Shown here: one piece after another, positions 1 to 10,764 of the stretch
How positions within the stretch are numbered: the stretch's first letter is position 1
How the letters are laid out: every line of letters begins with the position of its first letter
Source of the DNA: Diacronema lutheri
Lineage: Eukaryota > Haptophyta > Pavlovophyceae > Pavlovales > Pavlovaceae
Direction of reading: 5' to 3'
Length of the DNA stretch: 64,000 nt
Assembly: GCA_019448385.1 (NCBI GenBank)
Contig: JAGTXO010000004.1
Span: 1,302,001-1,366,000 of the forward strand
The notes under the pieces: generated by a model
What the model saw: the letters and a program-made list of their open reading frames with translations, nothing else
Database searches by the model: none
Told to the model about the DNA's origin: nothing
Made by a program: the position numbers and the translations under genes

Positions 1-146
1 GATGGGCGTTGGCGTACTCTTCATGACGTGGCGTGGTGTCAATTGTCATGAGACATGACGTCATGACTGACGTCCGCGTCAGCCATGAGTGCCCATGACG
101 TCCGAATCCACGCGTCATGGCATCCGTACAGTCAGCAGACTGACGG
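1..146. promoter_or_regulatory. Cluster of TGACG/CGTCA (CRE-like) motifs
   Basis: Eight TGACG or CGTCA pentamers lie within 145 bases, at 24-28, 56-60, 59-63, 68-72, 77-81, 96-100, 113-117 and 141-145. The pair at 56-63 forms the perfect palindrome TGACGTCA. This is the consensus site of CREB/ATF-type bZIP factors in other eukaryotes. The cluster sits about 280-400 bases upstream of the golgin gene. Whether it regulates that gene, or a gene outside the window, is inference. Confidence 0.4.
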
Positions 147-308
147 TCGGCGCGCCGCAAGTCCGCTCTTACTTTGCGTGAGCTAGCCCTATGCTCAATG
201 TTATGAGCGCCCGTCCCTGTGTTTGACGCGACGAGCGGTCTCCCGTCTCCACCCCGCGCGCTGCCCCGATGACCGTCAACACGTTTCGCAAACTAAACGG
301 GGAAGACG

Positions 309-320
309 TAATTAAATATT
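309..320 (+). promoter_or_regulatory. AT-rich TATA-like patch upstream of golgin gene
   Basis: This is the only AT-rich stretch (AATTAAATATT) in the golgin upstream region. It lies about 100 bases before the chosen ATG at 420. It may be a core promoter element, but no transcription start is known. Bases 147-308 show nothing else recognisable. Confidence 0.25.
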
Positions 321-419
321 CGCTCAGATCATGAGTAGTACTTCAGCAATACCGTGTGCCCCCACCATGGGGGTATGCGGGTATGCGTATGGAAAAAGCC
401 AAAAGGGTCTTTTGGGGCC

Positions 420-1388
420 ATGTTCTCCGCGCTGCGGGAGCGCGCCGACGCCGCCAAGGCCGCCCTGGCCGAGACGGCGGCGGCGCGCGAGTCGCTCGGG
501 CGGCTCAGCGAGGGGGTGAGCAGTAGCATTGGCAGGGTGCGCGAGTCGATCGGCAAGGACATTGCCGTCCTCGCCGGCCGCGAGCCCGCCGACGACAATT
601 CAGGCGCAACCACCGCGAGCGGCATCGGCGCCAGCCGGCCGCTCGACGAGATGGGGCGCGACGAGCTGCTCGCGGCCGCGCACGCGCTCAGTCGACAGCA
701 TGCTGAGCTGCGCTCGCGCCACCTTCGCCTCCTCACCGGCGCGCGCGCGCACGTCGCGCGCGCGCGCGGCGCGCACGCGGCCGACGCGCTCACCGACTCA
801 GATTCCGTCGTGCGTGCGCTCGAGCTCGTGCCCCTACCGCCGGCGATGGAGGTGGCGGGCGCAACGGGCAGATTGGACGCTTTGGCCACCAACGGCGCCG
901 CCGGCGCAGCCGATGCGTGGGACGAGCTGCTGCACGCGACGCCGCGCGCCGCGGCGCACGCGCCCGACGCCGGCACGGCCTGGGACGCGCTCGCGCCAGC
1001 GACGCCGGCGACGCCGGCGCTCGCCGGGGCGGCGGCATCGGCACGCATCGATGAGCGCGTGCTCCTCCTCGACGAGGCCGAGCGTGAGCTTGACGCCGAG
1101 CGCCGCGCAATTGCGGCCGAGGCGGAGGCGGCTGCGGCCGCGCGGCGCGCGAACAAGGCGCGAGCCAAGGAGCTGCAGCAGATCGCCGCGATGGTCGCGC
1201 AGCAGGCGGCAGAGGCGCGCGCTGGCCATGGCAGCGGCAGTGGCGTTGGCGGCGGCGGCGCGCCCGCCGCTGAGCGCGCCGCCAACGCCAGACTTCCAAC
1301 CGGACTTCCAGCCGGACCCCCAGCCGGCGCGGCGAGCGCAGCCATCGCTCCGGCGGGCGACGACGGCGCGGCTGAGGCGACGGCGGCA

Positions 1389-1422
<34 letters not shown>

Positions 1423-4400
1423 AGGCGCGGATCGCGCAGCTCGAGGCGGCGGTGCAGGAGGCGCAGCGGGCGCGTGCCGACGCCGAGGCGCGCGCGGCGA
1501 GCGCGGCGAGCGCCGCGGCGGACGCGGACGCGGCCGCCGCCGCGGCGCGCGCGCAGCACGCGCTGCTCCTCGGCGAGAAGGCCTCGCGCGAGGGCGCGGC
1601 CAGCTCGGCGCTCGCGCGCGCGCAGGTGGCAGAGGAGGCCGCGCACGACGCTGCCGCGCAGCGCGACGCCGCACTCGCGCGCGCCGCGCAGGCGGAGGCG
1701 GCGGCGGCGTGCGCGGCGTCGGACGCGCGCACGGCCGTTGACGACGCAGCGCTCGCGCGCGAGCAGCAGCGCGCGAGCGCTGCGCGCTGCGCGGAGGCGG
1801 AGGCGCGCGACGCGCGCGCGAGCGAGCGCACCGCCGAGCTCACTGTCGCGCTCGCTGAGGCGCGCGACGCCGCGGGCTCGGCGGGCGGCGAGCTGCAGCG
1901 CGAGGCGGAGGCTGTGCGCGCGCGTGCCGACGCTGCGGCCGCGGAGGCGGCCGCGCTGCGTGCCGAGCTGGCGCTCGCGCGCGAGAACGCGGACGGCGCG
2001 TCGGCGGAGGCGGAGACGCAGCGCGCGCGCGCCGACGCGGCCGAGGCCGACACGGCGCGCGAGCGCGACGCGAGGCGGGGACTCGACGATGCGGCGCGAG
2101 CGGCGGCCGACGCGGCGGCGGCTGATGTGGCCGTGGCGGCCCAGAGGCACGAGGTCGCGCTGGCGGAGGCGCGCGCGCACGCGGAGCGCGTGATGGCCGA
2201 GCTCGCCGCCGCGCGCGAGCGCGCGACCGCCGCCGAGGCGGCGGTGGAGGAGGCGCTCGCGGCGGCGCGCGCGTCGAGCGCGCGCGCCGAGCGCTGCGCC
2301 GCGCTCGCCGAAGGCGAGCGCGTCGCGGCGGACGAGGCGCGGCGCACGGCGGAGGCGGCGGCCGGGCGCGCCGACGCGCACGCGGCCGAGCGCGACGCCG
2401 CGCAGCGCGCCGCCGCCGAGGCGCGCGCCGACGCGGCGGCCGCCGCCGTGACGGCCGCCGCGGCGGACGCCGCGGCGCACGCGGCCGCGGACTCGCTGCG
2501 CGCGCGCGACGCGAGTGACGCGCAGCTGCGCGCACGGCTCGCGGCCGAGGAGGCGGCGGCAGGCGACGCGCGCGCCGAGCTCGCAGCCGCGCAGCGCTCA
2601 CTCGCCGAGCGCGACGCGCGCGCGCGCGAGCTCGAGGCGGATGTGGCCGCCGCTGGCGCGGCGCTCGCCGCCGTGCAGGCGGCTGCCGCTGGCGCCGGCG
2701 ACGGCGCGGACGGCGCCGCCGCTGTGCTGCAGCGGCAGCTCGACGAGGTACGCGAGCGCGCGGCGCGCGCCGAGCGTGAGGGTTGCGCGCGCCTCGCCGC
2801 GCTGTGCGCCGAGCTCGACGGCGCCGAACGCGCGCACGCGGCGGCGCTCGTCGAGGCGGAACGTGTCGCCGCACGCGCCGACGAGTGCGCCGCCGCGGCC
2901 GACGCGCGTGCCGCGGCCGAGCTGGCGGCGGCGAGCGAGCGCGCGGCGCGCGCCGAGGCGATGCGCGACGAGCTTGCCGCCGAGCGCGACGCAGCGGCCG
3001 TACGCGCGCGCGCCGACGCGCAGAACGCAGACGTGCGCGCGGCGCGCGCGGAGGAGCGCGCGGCGGTCGCGGAGCGCGAGCGAGGCGAGGCGGAGGACAT
3101 GCGCGCCGCCGCGGCGGCCGAGGCGGACGGGCAGGCGGCGGACGCGCAGCGCGCGCTGCACGCGGCGGGTGAGGACGCGGCGAAGGCGCGCGCCGCGCTC
3201 GAGGCGGCGGAGGAGGCCGCCGCCACGGCCGTCGCCGCAGCGGAGCGGCGCGCGGGCGACGCCGAGGCGCGCGCGCGCGACGCGCACGACGGCGCGGACG
3301 CGCTGCGCGCCGAGCTCGACGGCGCGCGCCAAGCGGCGGACGCGAGCGCAGGCGCCGCGAGCGCAGAGCTCGCGAGCGCGCGCGCCGCGGCGGACGAGGC
3401 GCGCGCGCAGCGCGACGCGGCGGCCGCCGAGCTCGCGAGATCGCGCGCGGCAACGCACGAGGCGGCGGGCGCGCTGCGCGCGGCGGAGGAGCGCACGCTC
3501 GCATCCGAGTGCGAGCGCGACGCGGCGCTGACCGCGGCCAACGAGGCGCGCGCTGCGGCGGCCGACGCAGACGCGCGCGCGGCGGTTGGCGTGCAGCTGC
3601 CGCCGCCGCTCGCGCACGCGGATTCGCACGGCGCCGTGAGCGGCGAAGCGGCCGGCGGTGGCGGCAGCGAGGGTGACGCCTCCGCGAGCGCGACGATCGA
3701 CCGCCTGCGCGAGCAGGTCGCGTCGCTCAAGGCGCGCGGCCGCGCGGCGATGCAGGCGCTGCAGCTGCGCAACCAGGCGCTGCAAGCTGAGGTGGACGTC
3801 GCGCGCGGCGAGGCGGAGCGCGCCGCCGACGCGCTGCGCGAGCGCGCGCGGCAAGCGGACGCGCTGCGCGCCGAGCTCGACGGCGCGCGCCAAGCGGCGG
3901 ACGCGAGCGCAGGCGCCGCGAGCGCAGAGCTCGCGAGCGCGCGCGCCGCGGCCGACGAGGCGCGCGCGCAGCGCGACGCGGCGGCCGCCGAGCTTGACGG
4001 CGCGCGCGCGCGAGCCGACGAGGCGGTCGCGCAGCTCGCGGCGGCGCTCGCGAGCGCAGCGCCGGCGGCTGACGGCGGCGCGGCTGGCGCGACGCCAGGC
4101 GACGTGCGCGCTGCCGATGCGCGCGCGCGCGCCGAGCTCGACGCGCTGCACGCGGAACTTGGCGGCGCGAGAGCCGAGCTCGCGCGCGCGCGCGCCGAAC
4201 TCGACGCGACCGAGGCGGCGGCGGCGGCGGCGAGCTCGATACGTGCGTCGACGCCACTGGCGGCGGACGGCGGCGCGGCTGCGCCAAAGGTGGCGGCAGC
4301 GTCGGAGGCTGCGGCGCGCGCGGCGCAGCGCGCGGGCGCGTGGCTGGGGAAGGGTATCGGTGGGCTGGGCGAGAGGCTCAAGGACGTGGCAGATTCGGTG

Positions 4401-7400
4401 CGCCGCGCGCCCCGCGTGCCACCGTCCGCGCGGCGCGCGCGGCGCGCGCGCGCGCGCGGCGGCGGCGGATGGTCCGGCGCGCATCGTCCGGCGCGCATAG
4501 TCCGGCGCGCATAGTCCGGCGCGGCCGCCCGCCTACTCCGCCCGCCCGCGCGGGCGCGCAGGTACGCCTCGCAGACCTCGAAGCCGACCGTGCCGCGCTT
4601 GACGCGGAGCGCTCGGCGCTCGACCAACTGCGCGCCAGCCTCGACGCGGAGCGCGACGGCGTCGAGCGCAGCAAGCGCGTTGGCAAGAGGCGAGCGGCCG
4701 AGCTCGCCGCCATCGCCGCCATGCTGCGCGCGCAGGAGGCGGAGGTGGCGGCGGCGCGCGCGGACGCTGGGCTGCCGCCGATGGCGGCGGCAGCCGCCGC
4801 CGCCGCCGCCATGGACGATGCGGACGATGGCGGCTCGGCCGCGAGCGGCGGCGGCTGCGATGGCGGCGACGGCGGTGCGCCGACGGGTGCGCTCGATGCC
4901 GAGCGCGCGCGCGCCGACGTGGGAGCCAAGCTGCTCGGCCAGCTCGTATCGGAGCTGGAGGACGCGTTGCACGCGGCGGCGGCGGCGGCGGGTGCGGCCG
5001 CCAATTCGTCGAGCGCAGAGCTCGCCAGCGTGCGCGCCGAGCTTGCAGCGGCGCAGCACGCCGTGGGCGCGGCGGAGGCGAGCGCGCGCGCCGCGGCGGC
5101 GGCCGCGGCGGCGGCGAGTGGCGTGGACGGCGGCGCCGACGGCGACGCGACGCGCGCGCGCGCGGACGCCGACGCCGAGGCGGCGGCCGCCGCCGACGCG
5201 GCGAACGCCGCGCGCGCCGCGGCGGCCGCGGCCGCGGCCGCCGCCGTCGCCGAGCGCGCGAGCGTCGCCGCCGCGCAGCTCGACGCGCGCGCGCAGGCGG
5301 AGGCGGCGCAGGCGGCGCGCGTGGCGGAGCTCGAGGCGAAGCTCGCGGCGTGAGTTGCACCACCTCGCGCGCCGCCGCCCGCCCGCCGCGCCTTGGCCCG
5401 GCCGCTCGCGCTCGCGCGTGCCGCTCCGCGCGCACGGCCCCTGCTCACACGCCGGCTCGGCGCGCGCGCGCGCGCGTGCCGCGCTCCCGGCGGCGGCAGG
5501 TTTGACGCCGACCGCTCGGCGCTCGACGCTGCGCTCGCGCGCGCCGCGGCGATGGCGTCGGACGCGAGCGTCGAGCGAGCGGAGGCGGAGAGGCTCAAAG
5601 GCAAGGCGCAGAAGAAGGCCAAGGAGCTGCAGGCCATCGCAGCGACGCTCGCGGCGCGAGAGGCGGCGATCGGCGAGGCGGCGGACGAGGCGCGCCGCGC
5701 CGCCGCCGCCGCCGCCGCCGCCGCGCCGCCACCGCCAGCCAAGCTGGACGCACGCGCGACGCGCGAGCTCGAGCGCGAGCGCGCCGAGCACGCCGAGGCG
5801 CGCGCGCGCCTTGCCGCCGCGCAGCAGACAGTCGCCGCGCTGACCGCACGGCTCGGCTCAGTGTCGGATGTGCTCAGTGAGGCGGGCGCGCGCGGCCGCT
5901 CCTCCGATGGCCAGCATTACGTTGGCGCCTCGCTGCTCAAGCGCGAGCTTGCCGCGGCCGAGGCGCAGGCGAGCGGCGCGACCGACGCGCTCGCGGCCGC
6001 GCGCGTCGACGGCGAGCGGCTCCAGGCGCTGCTCGACGGCGCGCAGGGCGACCTCGACCGCGCGCACATGGAGCACACGACCGCGCTCGCGTTCCTCGAG
6101 CGCGAGGTCGAGGTCGGCAGACGCAGGCTCGAGGACGCGACGACGGGCGAGGCGGCCGACCGCCTTGACGCGCTGCGCGCCGCGCTCGACGCGGCGCACG
6201 ACGCGCGCGACGCGGCGATCGCGGCGGTGCGTGCGGGGCTGCGCGCGCGCGGCGCGGACGCCGCTGCGCTCGGCACGACGCTCGCCGAGCTCGAGCGCGC
6301 CGAGGCGAACGCCGCGCGCGACGAGGCCGCGCGGACGGACGAGGCGGTGCGCGCAACGACGTCCGAGCTGCGCCGCCAGCTCGCCGACGCGGGGGCGACC
6401 GCCGAGGCCCGCCGGAAGAAGGCGCTCGCGATGATCCTCGAGCGCGACACGCTCGTGCAGAGGCTGCACGCGCAGCTTCGGCAGGCGCGTCGCGCGGCCG
6501 AAGCTTCGTCCGGCGCGGCGCCTGCGGCACCAGCGGCGGGTGACGCGCCGCGCACGTGCGGCGCGGCGGCGGGCGGATCGTTCGCCTCGCCACGCGCGCG
6601 CGCGCGCGGCGGGAGCGGCTGCGGCGTGCGCGCGTCCGCCTCGACGCCCTCGCTATACGCCACCTCTGCGCTCTCGGCCGCGTCCAACGTCGACGGCGCG
6701 CTGCTCGACGCATTGGGCGACGGCTCGGCGGACGGCTGCCGCACCGCCGGCGTTGTGGTCGAGCCCGCGTCCGACGAGGAGCGACTCGTGCACGCGGCGC
6801 ACGAGCAGGCGCAGCGCGATGCGGAGCTTGTGCGTGCTCGCACGTACGCGCTCCAGTTGCGCGACCGCGCGCGCGAGTTTGCGAGGCGCGACGCCCAGTC
6901 GCGCGCGCAGCTGCTCGAGCTCACCGCGCGCGCGGCCGAGCTGCAGAGACAGGTCGAGCGCGCGGCAAACCACGCCGAGATCCACGACTACATCAAGAAC
7001 GTGACGGTGCGTGCCGCGCCGCGCGCCGCGCGTGCGCCGGCGGCTGCGCACGCGCGCGCCCACCTCATCGTGGCGCTCGCCGCGCCCGTCGCCACGCGCG
7101 TCGCCTTGCCGAACGCACCGGCGCGCGCAGCTCAAGCTCTTCACGATGGGCGACGAGGCACAGCCGCAGCTCTTACCCATGGTTGCGACGCTGATGCAGT
7201 TCTCGCCTGAGGAGACGAGAGCGGCAGAGGGCGCCATTCTGGTGCGCAGCGCAGTGCGCCCACGCGCGCACCGCGCCGCGCGGCCCGGGGACGAGGGCAT
7301 GGCCGGGGTGAAGCGTCCGCGCGTGCGCCACGTGCGCCACCCGGCGCCAACGCTGCTCGCGCGCGCCGCTGCGGCTCGCGTCGTGCGCCGTCGTGCGCTG

Positions 7401-8491
7401 GCCGCTGCCGCTCGAGCAGGAGAGGAAGAGCGTCGCGCGCGTGCTCGGCGTGTCGGGCAACGCGGCGTGGGCGCTCGAGGCGCTTGGCGTCGCTCCGCCG
7501 CCTCTGCACGGCGCGACGCTCATCGCGCCGCCATCGACGCAGCGCGCGCCGCGCCGCGCGCCGGCCGACGCCGCGGCGGGCGCGCCGGCGGCGGCGCGCG
7601 CCACGACGGGCGCGCCGGCTGTGGCGTCGGGCGCGGAGCGTGCCGAAGCGGCCGCGCAGCTGCCGCTGCCGCCGCGACCGCCGCTCACGCCCGCCGAGGC
7701 CGCGCTGCGTTCTGAGCTCAATGCTGCGTGCGGACGCGCTGAGCGGCTGAAACGGCTGTTGAGTGGCGCGCGCGATGCGCTCAGTGAGCAGCGCGCGCTC
7801 ATCGAGGAGCAGGAGGCGGACAAGGTGAAGGGCGGGCGGGTTGGCCGCGCCGCGGCTGCCCTCCCCTTTTCACACCGCCGCACGCGCTTGCCTTCCCCGT
7901 CCCACCGCGCCCGCCCGCCCGCCCGCCCGCCTGCCCGCCTGCCCGCTCCAGGCGTCGATGCTCAAGGAGCTGCGCACGATGCGCCGCCTGGGCGGGAGCG
8001 CGCACGACGCCTCGGCCGACGCTGCGCTCGACGCCGAGCTCGAGCTGCGCAAGGAGCTGCGCGCGATGCAGCACGCGCTCGACTTGCAGCGACAGGCGGC
8101 CGCTGCTGCCGAGCTCAACCTCGCCGAGTTGAGACAAGCCGCGCAGCGCGAGCGTGGCTCAGTCGCTAAGCTCAAAGCGCTCCTCCGTTCGGCGCGCGAT
8201 GCGCTGGGCGAGCAGCGCGCGGTGATCGAGGAGCAGATGCGGCTGCTCGTCGCGGGAGCGGCCGGCGCAGCCGGTGCGGAGACGCCGGCGCCGAGGCCGG
8301 CGCGCGCCGAGGACGCCGCCGCGACCGAAGCGCCGCGCGGAGGTCGGGCGGCGCGCGCGCCGCCGCCGTCGTCGCTGCACGCGTGGCAGCAGACGGCGAT
8401 GACGCCGATGACCGCGTCGCCCGCGCCGCGCCAGCGGGGGCGCGCCATGTCCATGACCGTTGAGTGGCGCGAATCGGCGGTCAGAGGCTGA
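420..8491 (+). CDS. GRIP-domain golgin (giant Golgi coiled-coil tether)
   Basis: Golgin-type vesicle tether expected on the trans-Golgi. The model has six exons, 420-4397, 4562-5349, 5500-7006, 7131-7241, 7420-7824 and 7952-8491, giving 2442 aa. All introns are GT-AG and phases match (0,2,0,0,0). Residues 1-2080 are almost continuous Ala/Glu/Arg-rich coiled coil. The GRIP domain spans about 2080-2125, assembled across exons 3 and 4: a DYIKNV motif followed by LLPMVATLMQFSPEE, matching the conserved GRIP pattern that binds Arl1-GTP in known golgins. The N-terminus (about 20-45) and a segment near 1305 are Gly/Ser-rich amphipathic stretches that resemble lipid-packing sensors (inference). Unusually, about 315 residues follow GRIP, with two similar short coils (SARDALxEQRAxIEEQ). 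The start at 420 is chosen because MFSALRER opens the coil. An in-frame ATG at 375 is possible. Confidence 0.85.
3294..3994 (+). repeat. Internal 140-bp near-identical duplication in golgin coil
   Basis: Bases 3294-3433 recur at 3855-3994 with about one substitution. The 561-base spacing is a multiple of three, so both copies encode the same coiled-coil segment in frame. It is a recent internal duplication within exon 1. Confidence 0.85.
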
Positions 8492-8524
8492 TCACTTGCG
8501 AGGCCCGTGAAGAGAGCTTGGTAG

Positions 8525-8612
8525 TCTTTCGCTCGCTCCGTACGTCACGCCTCGTCACGCCTCGGCCCCGTGCGCGCGCCCCCCCTGATGAGTGATGACC
8601 CGCCCGCGAGTA
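8525..8612. mobile_element. Degenerate relic of the 113-bp transposon terminal repeat
   Basis: The stretch TTTCGCTCGCTCCGT, then GCCTCGGCCCCGTGCGCGC, then GACCCGCC-x-GAGTAAG follows the same order and spacing as the right terminal repeat of the transposon at 20278-20390, with small indels. It lies in the 143-base gap between the golgin stop and the F-box start, so it could contribute to the F-box promoter. It is best read as a solo end or MITE-like relic. Confidence 0.45.
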
Positions 8613-8634
8613 AGTAATTTCGGCTCCGACCCGC

Positions 8635-9489
8635 ATGGACGGCGGCGGGGTCAAACTGCGCCCTGTGACGCTTCTCGACCTTGGAAACGACATCTTCATC
8701 GCGATCCTCGCACGCCTCTCCGACGCTGCGCTCGCCAATCTCCATGCTGTGGCGCGCGCGCTCCTCGCGCACCCGCTCATCGCTGAAGAGTGGCGCGCCC
8801 GCTGCGAGCGCGAGTGGCCGTCCACGCGGCTGCTCGCGGCGGTTGAAGCCGGACGCGCGCTGGACGCGCGCGCCCTTTTCGCGCGGCGCGCGCGCGCACG
8901 CCTGCCCGCATTGTGGGGCGCACACTCGCGCGGTCTCGCGCCGCCGCGCGGCTGCGCGAAGCCTGTACAGCTCGTCGCGCTCGTCGACGTGCACGTGCAG
9001 GGGCGCGCCGTGGCGTGCGCGCTCGTGCCCGGCGCGTGGGGCACAGTGCGCGCGGTGCAATGCGCGCCCTTTGAGCTCGCCCTCGAGCCCGAGAATGAGC
9101 CTACGCTCGCGGAGGCCATGATGGATGCGTGGGAGAGCGCGCAGCTCAACGGTGCGCACGCAGGCGCCGAGCCGAGCGCGGCGGACGCGCCCGCCGCGCG
9201 CGGGCTGCTGCTTGTCGAGCAGCGGCGCGCATGGGCGGCTGTGCAGGCGCTCTCGAGCCTGCGTATCACAGCCGACGCGCAGAAGGACCTCTACCCGATG
9301 CTGCCCGTGCTGCTGATCAAAGCGGCGACGCAAGACAAGCTCGACGGGCGCGACGTGTACGCCTGTCCCGTGTACAAGACGCAGTCGAGAGGGTCAACGT
9401 ACGTGTTCACCGTCGGGCTGCGCACAAAGGCGCCGTCGTCAAAGTGGATTCTCGCGGGCGTGTGCATGCTTCTCGACGTCGTCGAGTGA
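8635..9489 (+). CDS. F-box-like protein fused in frame to a dynein heavy-chain tail
   Basis: Open frame of 284 aa starting at ATG 8635. Residues about 12-60 (a leucine-rich stretch with DLGNDIFIAILARL, ending in REWP) look like an F-box, which in known proteins binds Skp1 in SCF ubiquitin ligases. Residues 61-216 are unrecognised. From K217 to the stop the protein is a near-identical copy of the final 68 residues of the axonemal dynein heavy chain encoded at 30566-46680 (its codons 46474-46680), in the same frame. Dynein homology starts abruptly at 9282/9283 and continues past the stop into dynein 3' flank, so it arrived by DNA insertion. The native C-terminus seems to lie at 10088-10600. The product may be a chimera or the remains of an inactivated gene. 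Expression cannot be judged from sequence. Confidence 0.65.
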   Translation: MDGGGVKLRPVTLLDLGNDIFIAILARLSDAALANLHAVARALLAHPLIAEEWRARCEREWPSTRLLAAVEAGRALDARALFARRARARLPALWGAHSRGLAPPRGCAKPVQLVALVDVHVQGRAVACALVPGAWGTVRAVQCAPFELALEPENEPTLAEAMMDAWESAQLNGAHAGAEPSAADAPAARGLLLVEQRRAWAAVQALSSLRITADAQKDLYPMLPVLLIKAATQDKLDGRDVYACPVYKTQSRGSTYVFTVGLRTKAPSSKWILAGVCMLLDVVE

Positions 9490-10087
9490 CCGGAAGTTCG
9501 CATGCCCGGGGGGTTGGCGTGCTCGGCCGGCGCTGGGCCGTGCCACGAGCAGTGTACGTACGGCTCACTCTCCAGTGTGGAGGGAACCAATGCGAGCCCC
9601 TCCGCCCCGCCCCCCCCCCCCAACACACACACACACACACAAGGTGTTTGGGACCGACCGCTCCCTCCCCCCAAGCTACCTTCAGGCGCTCCCTCCCTCC
9701 GGTTTTTTAGGCAGAGAGTTGTTTGGGGTCGCCCGCGACGAAGAAGGCTCGTGCGCTTGCCGCCTCGGGGCAAGTTGTTTGGGACCGACCGCTACGGATT
9801 TTATAGGCAGAGAGTTGTTTGGGGTCGCCCGCGACGACGCACGCCGAACGCACGCGCAGGCCCTGGCCGCGCCGACAACCACGCGCGCACGGCCTACGTT
9901 CGCCGCGTACACGGCCATGGGATCACGGGCGGCGACCTATTCGGGCATGGGAATTGCCCTGGCTAGCATTTGTTGCGTGCCGTGCTGTCCGACATCTGTG
10001 CGCAACGAAGCCTGCGCGCCTCGGCGGTACATTGGCACGAGCCGGCGAAGAAGCAAGAGGCGATAAGCACGCACCGCGTGCTGCTTG
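9283..10087 (+). mobile_element. Insertion carrying dynein tail, C/CA tract, tandem repeats and block X
   Basis: About 805 bases interrupt the F-box-like gene. In order: 9283-9605 duplicates dynein exon 15 and 3' flank (46474 onward); a C-run and (CA)n tract at 9606-9640; copies of the 103-bp repeat at about 9641-9835; then block X at 9836-10087, also found inverted at 48528-48785 and direct at 62107-62367. Removing 9283-10087 rejoins the F-box frame in phase with the downstream frame at 10088. No clear target-site duplication is visible. The stop codon of the chimera lies inside this segment. Confidence 0.8.
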
Positions 10088-10600
10088 TCGCTCGAGCTCT
10101 GCGCCGCGCCGCTCGAGGCGACCGGCGGGCAGGCGGACGGCTCGGGCTGTACGTGCCTCGTGCGCGTCTCGCAGCCGCGCGGCGCGCTGCGGCGCGCGAT
10201 CGGCGCGGCGGATGTGGCCGTGAGTGAGCACGTCGTCATTTCCGTCGCGCCCTTTGCCGCCGACGAGCCGGTGCCGTCGAGCGCAGGCGACGCGCACGCG
10301 CACCTGCCCGCGCACGCGCGCGCGCGGTTGCTGCCGACCTTGCGCGTGTGCATTGCGATCGAGCGGCGAGCGCTCTCGACGGCCGGGTGCAAGCGCGCGC
10401 GCGCGACCATCTCGTGGGTGCAGCTCGACTACGCCACGCTCGACGAGGCCACGTGCGCGTGCGACGGCGACCGGGCGCGTGACGACGCAACTCGGATGCG
10501 CCGGCGCGGCGCGCGTTGCGGCGGTGCGCCGACGGCGGAGCGCGCAAGGCTCGGGCGCGAGGCCGTCCGCGAGGCCCTTGGCGCGTGCATCTGGACGTGA
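10088..10600 (+). pseudogene. Displaced 3' part of the interrupted F-box-like gene
   Basis: Open frame of about 170 codons with no ATG at its start. It runs from SLELCAAPLEAT to an ACIWT end and stops at 10600. Its phase matches the codon phase at 9282 across the insertion, so I read it as the original C-terminal half of the F-box-like gene at 8635. The sequence is a plausible globular beta-rich domain (alternating hydrophobics such as VAVSEHVVISVAPF and LRVCIAIERR), but I do not recognise the family. It could still be expressed if the insertion is spliced out, for which I see no strong donor. Confidence 0.5.
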
Positions 10601-10764
10601 GAGGCCTCTCAGTGTGCAACTGGCGCGTGCAGTGCGCTCCCACTGTGGGACCCAGTCTTCAGTGAGAAGGATCGTTGGCCACGCGCGGGGGAATCGCAGG
10701 CGGGCCGCGTCCTCCTTCGCAGCAAGCTCCGGGGCACAGCCGCGCGCGCGAGGCCTCGCCAGCG

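Noticed and set aside
329-5791. 1820-codon open frame antisense to the golgin gene
   Set aside because: It arises because GC-rich alanine codons lack stops on the other strand. It is a Ser/Ala/Arg low-complexity product with no ATG-led domain, and the sense strand has a coherent spliced GRIP golgin.
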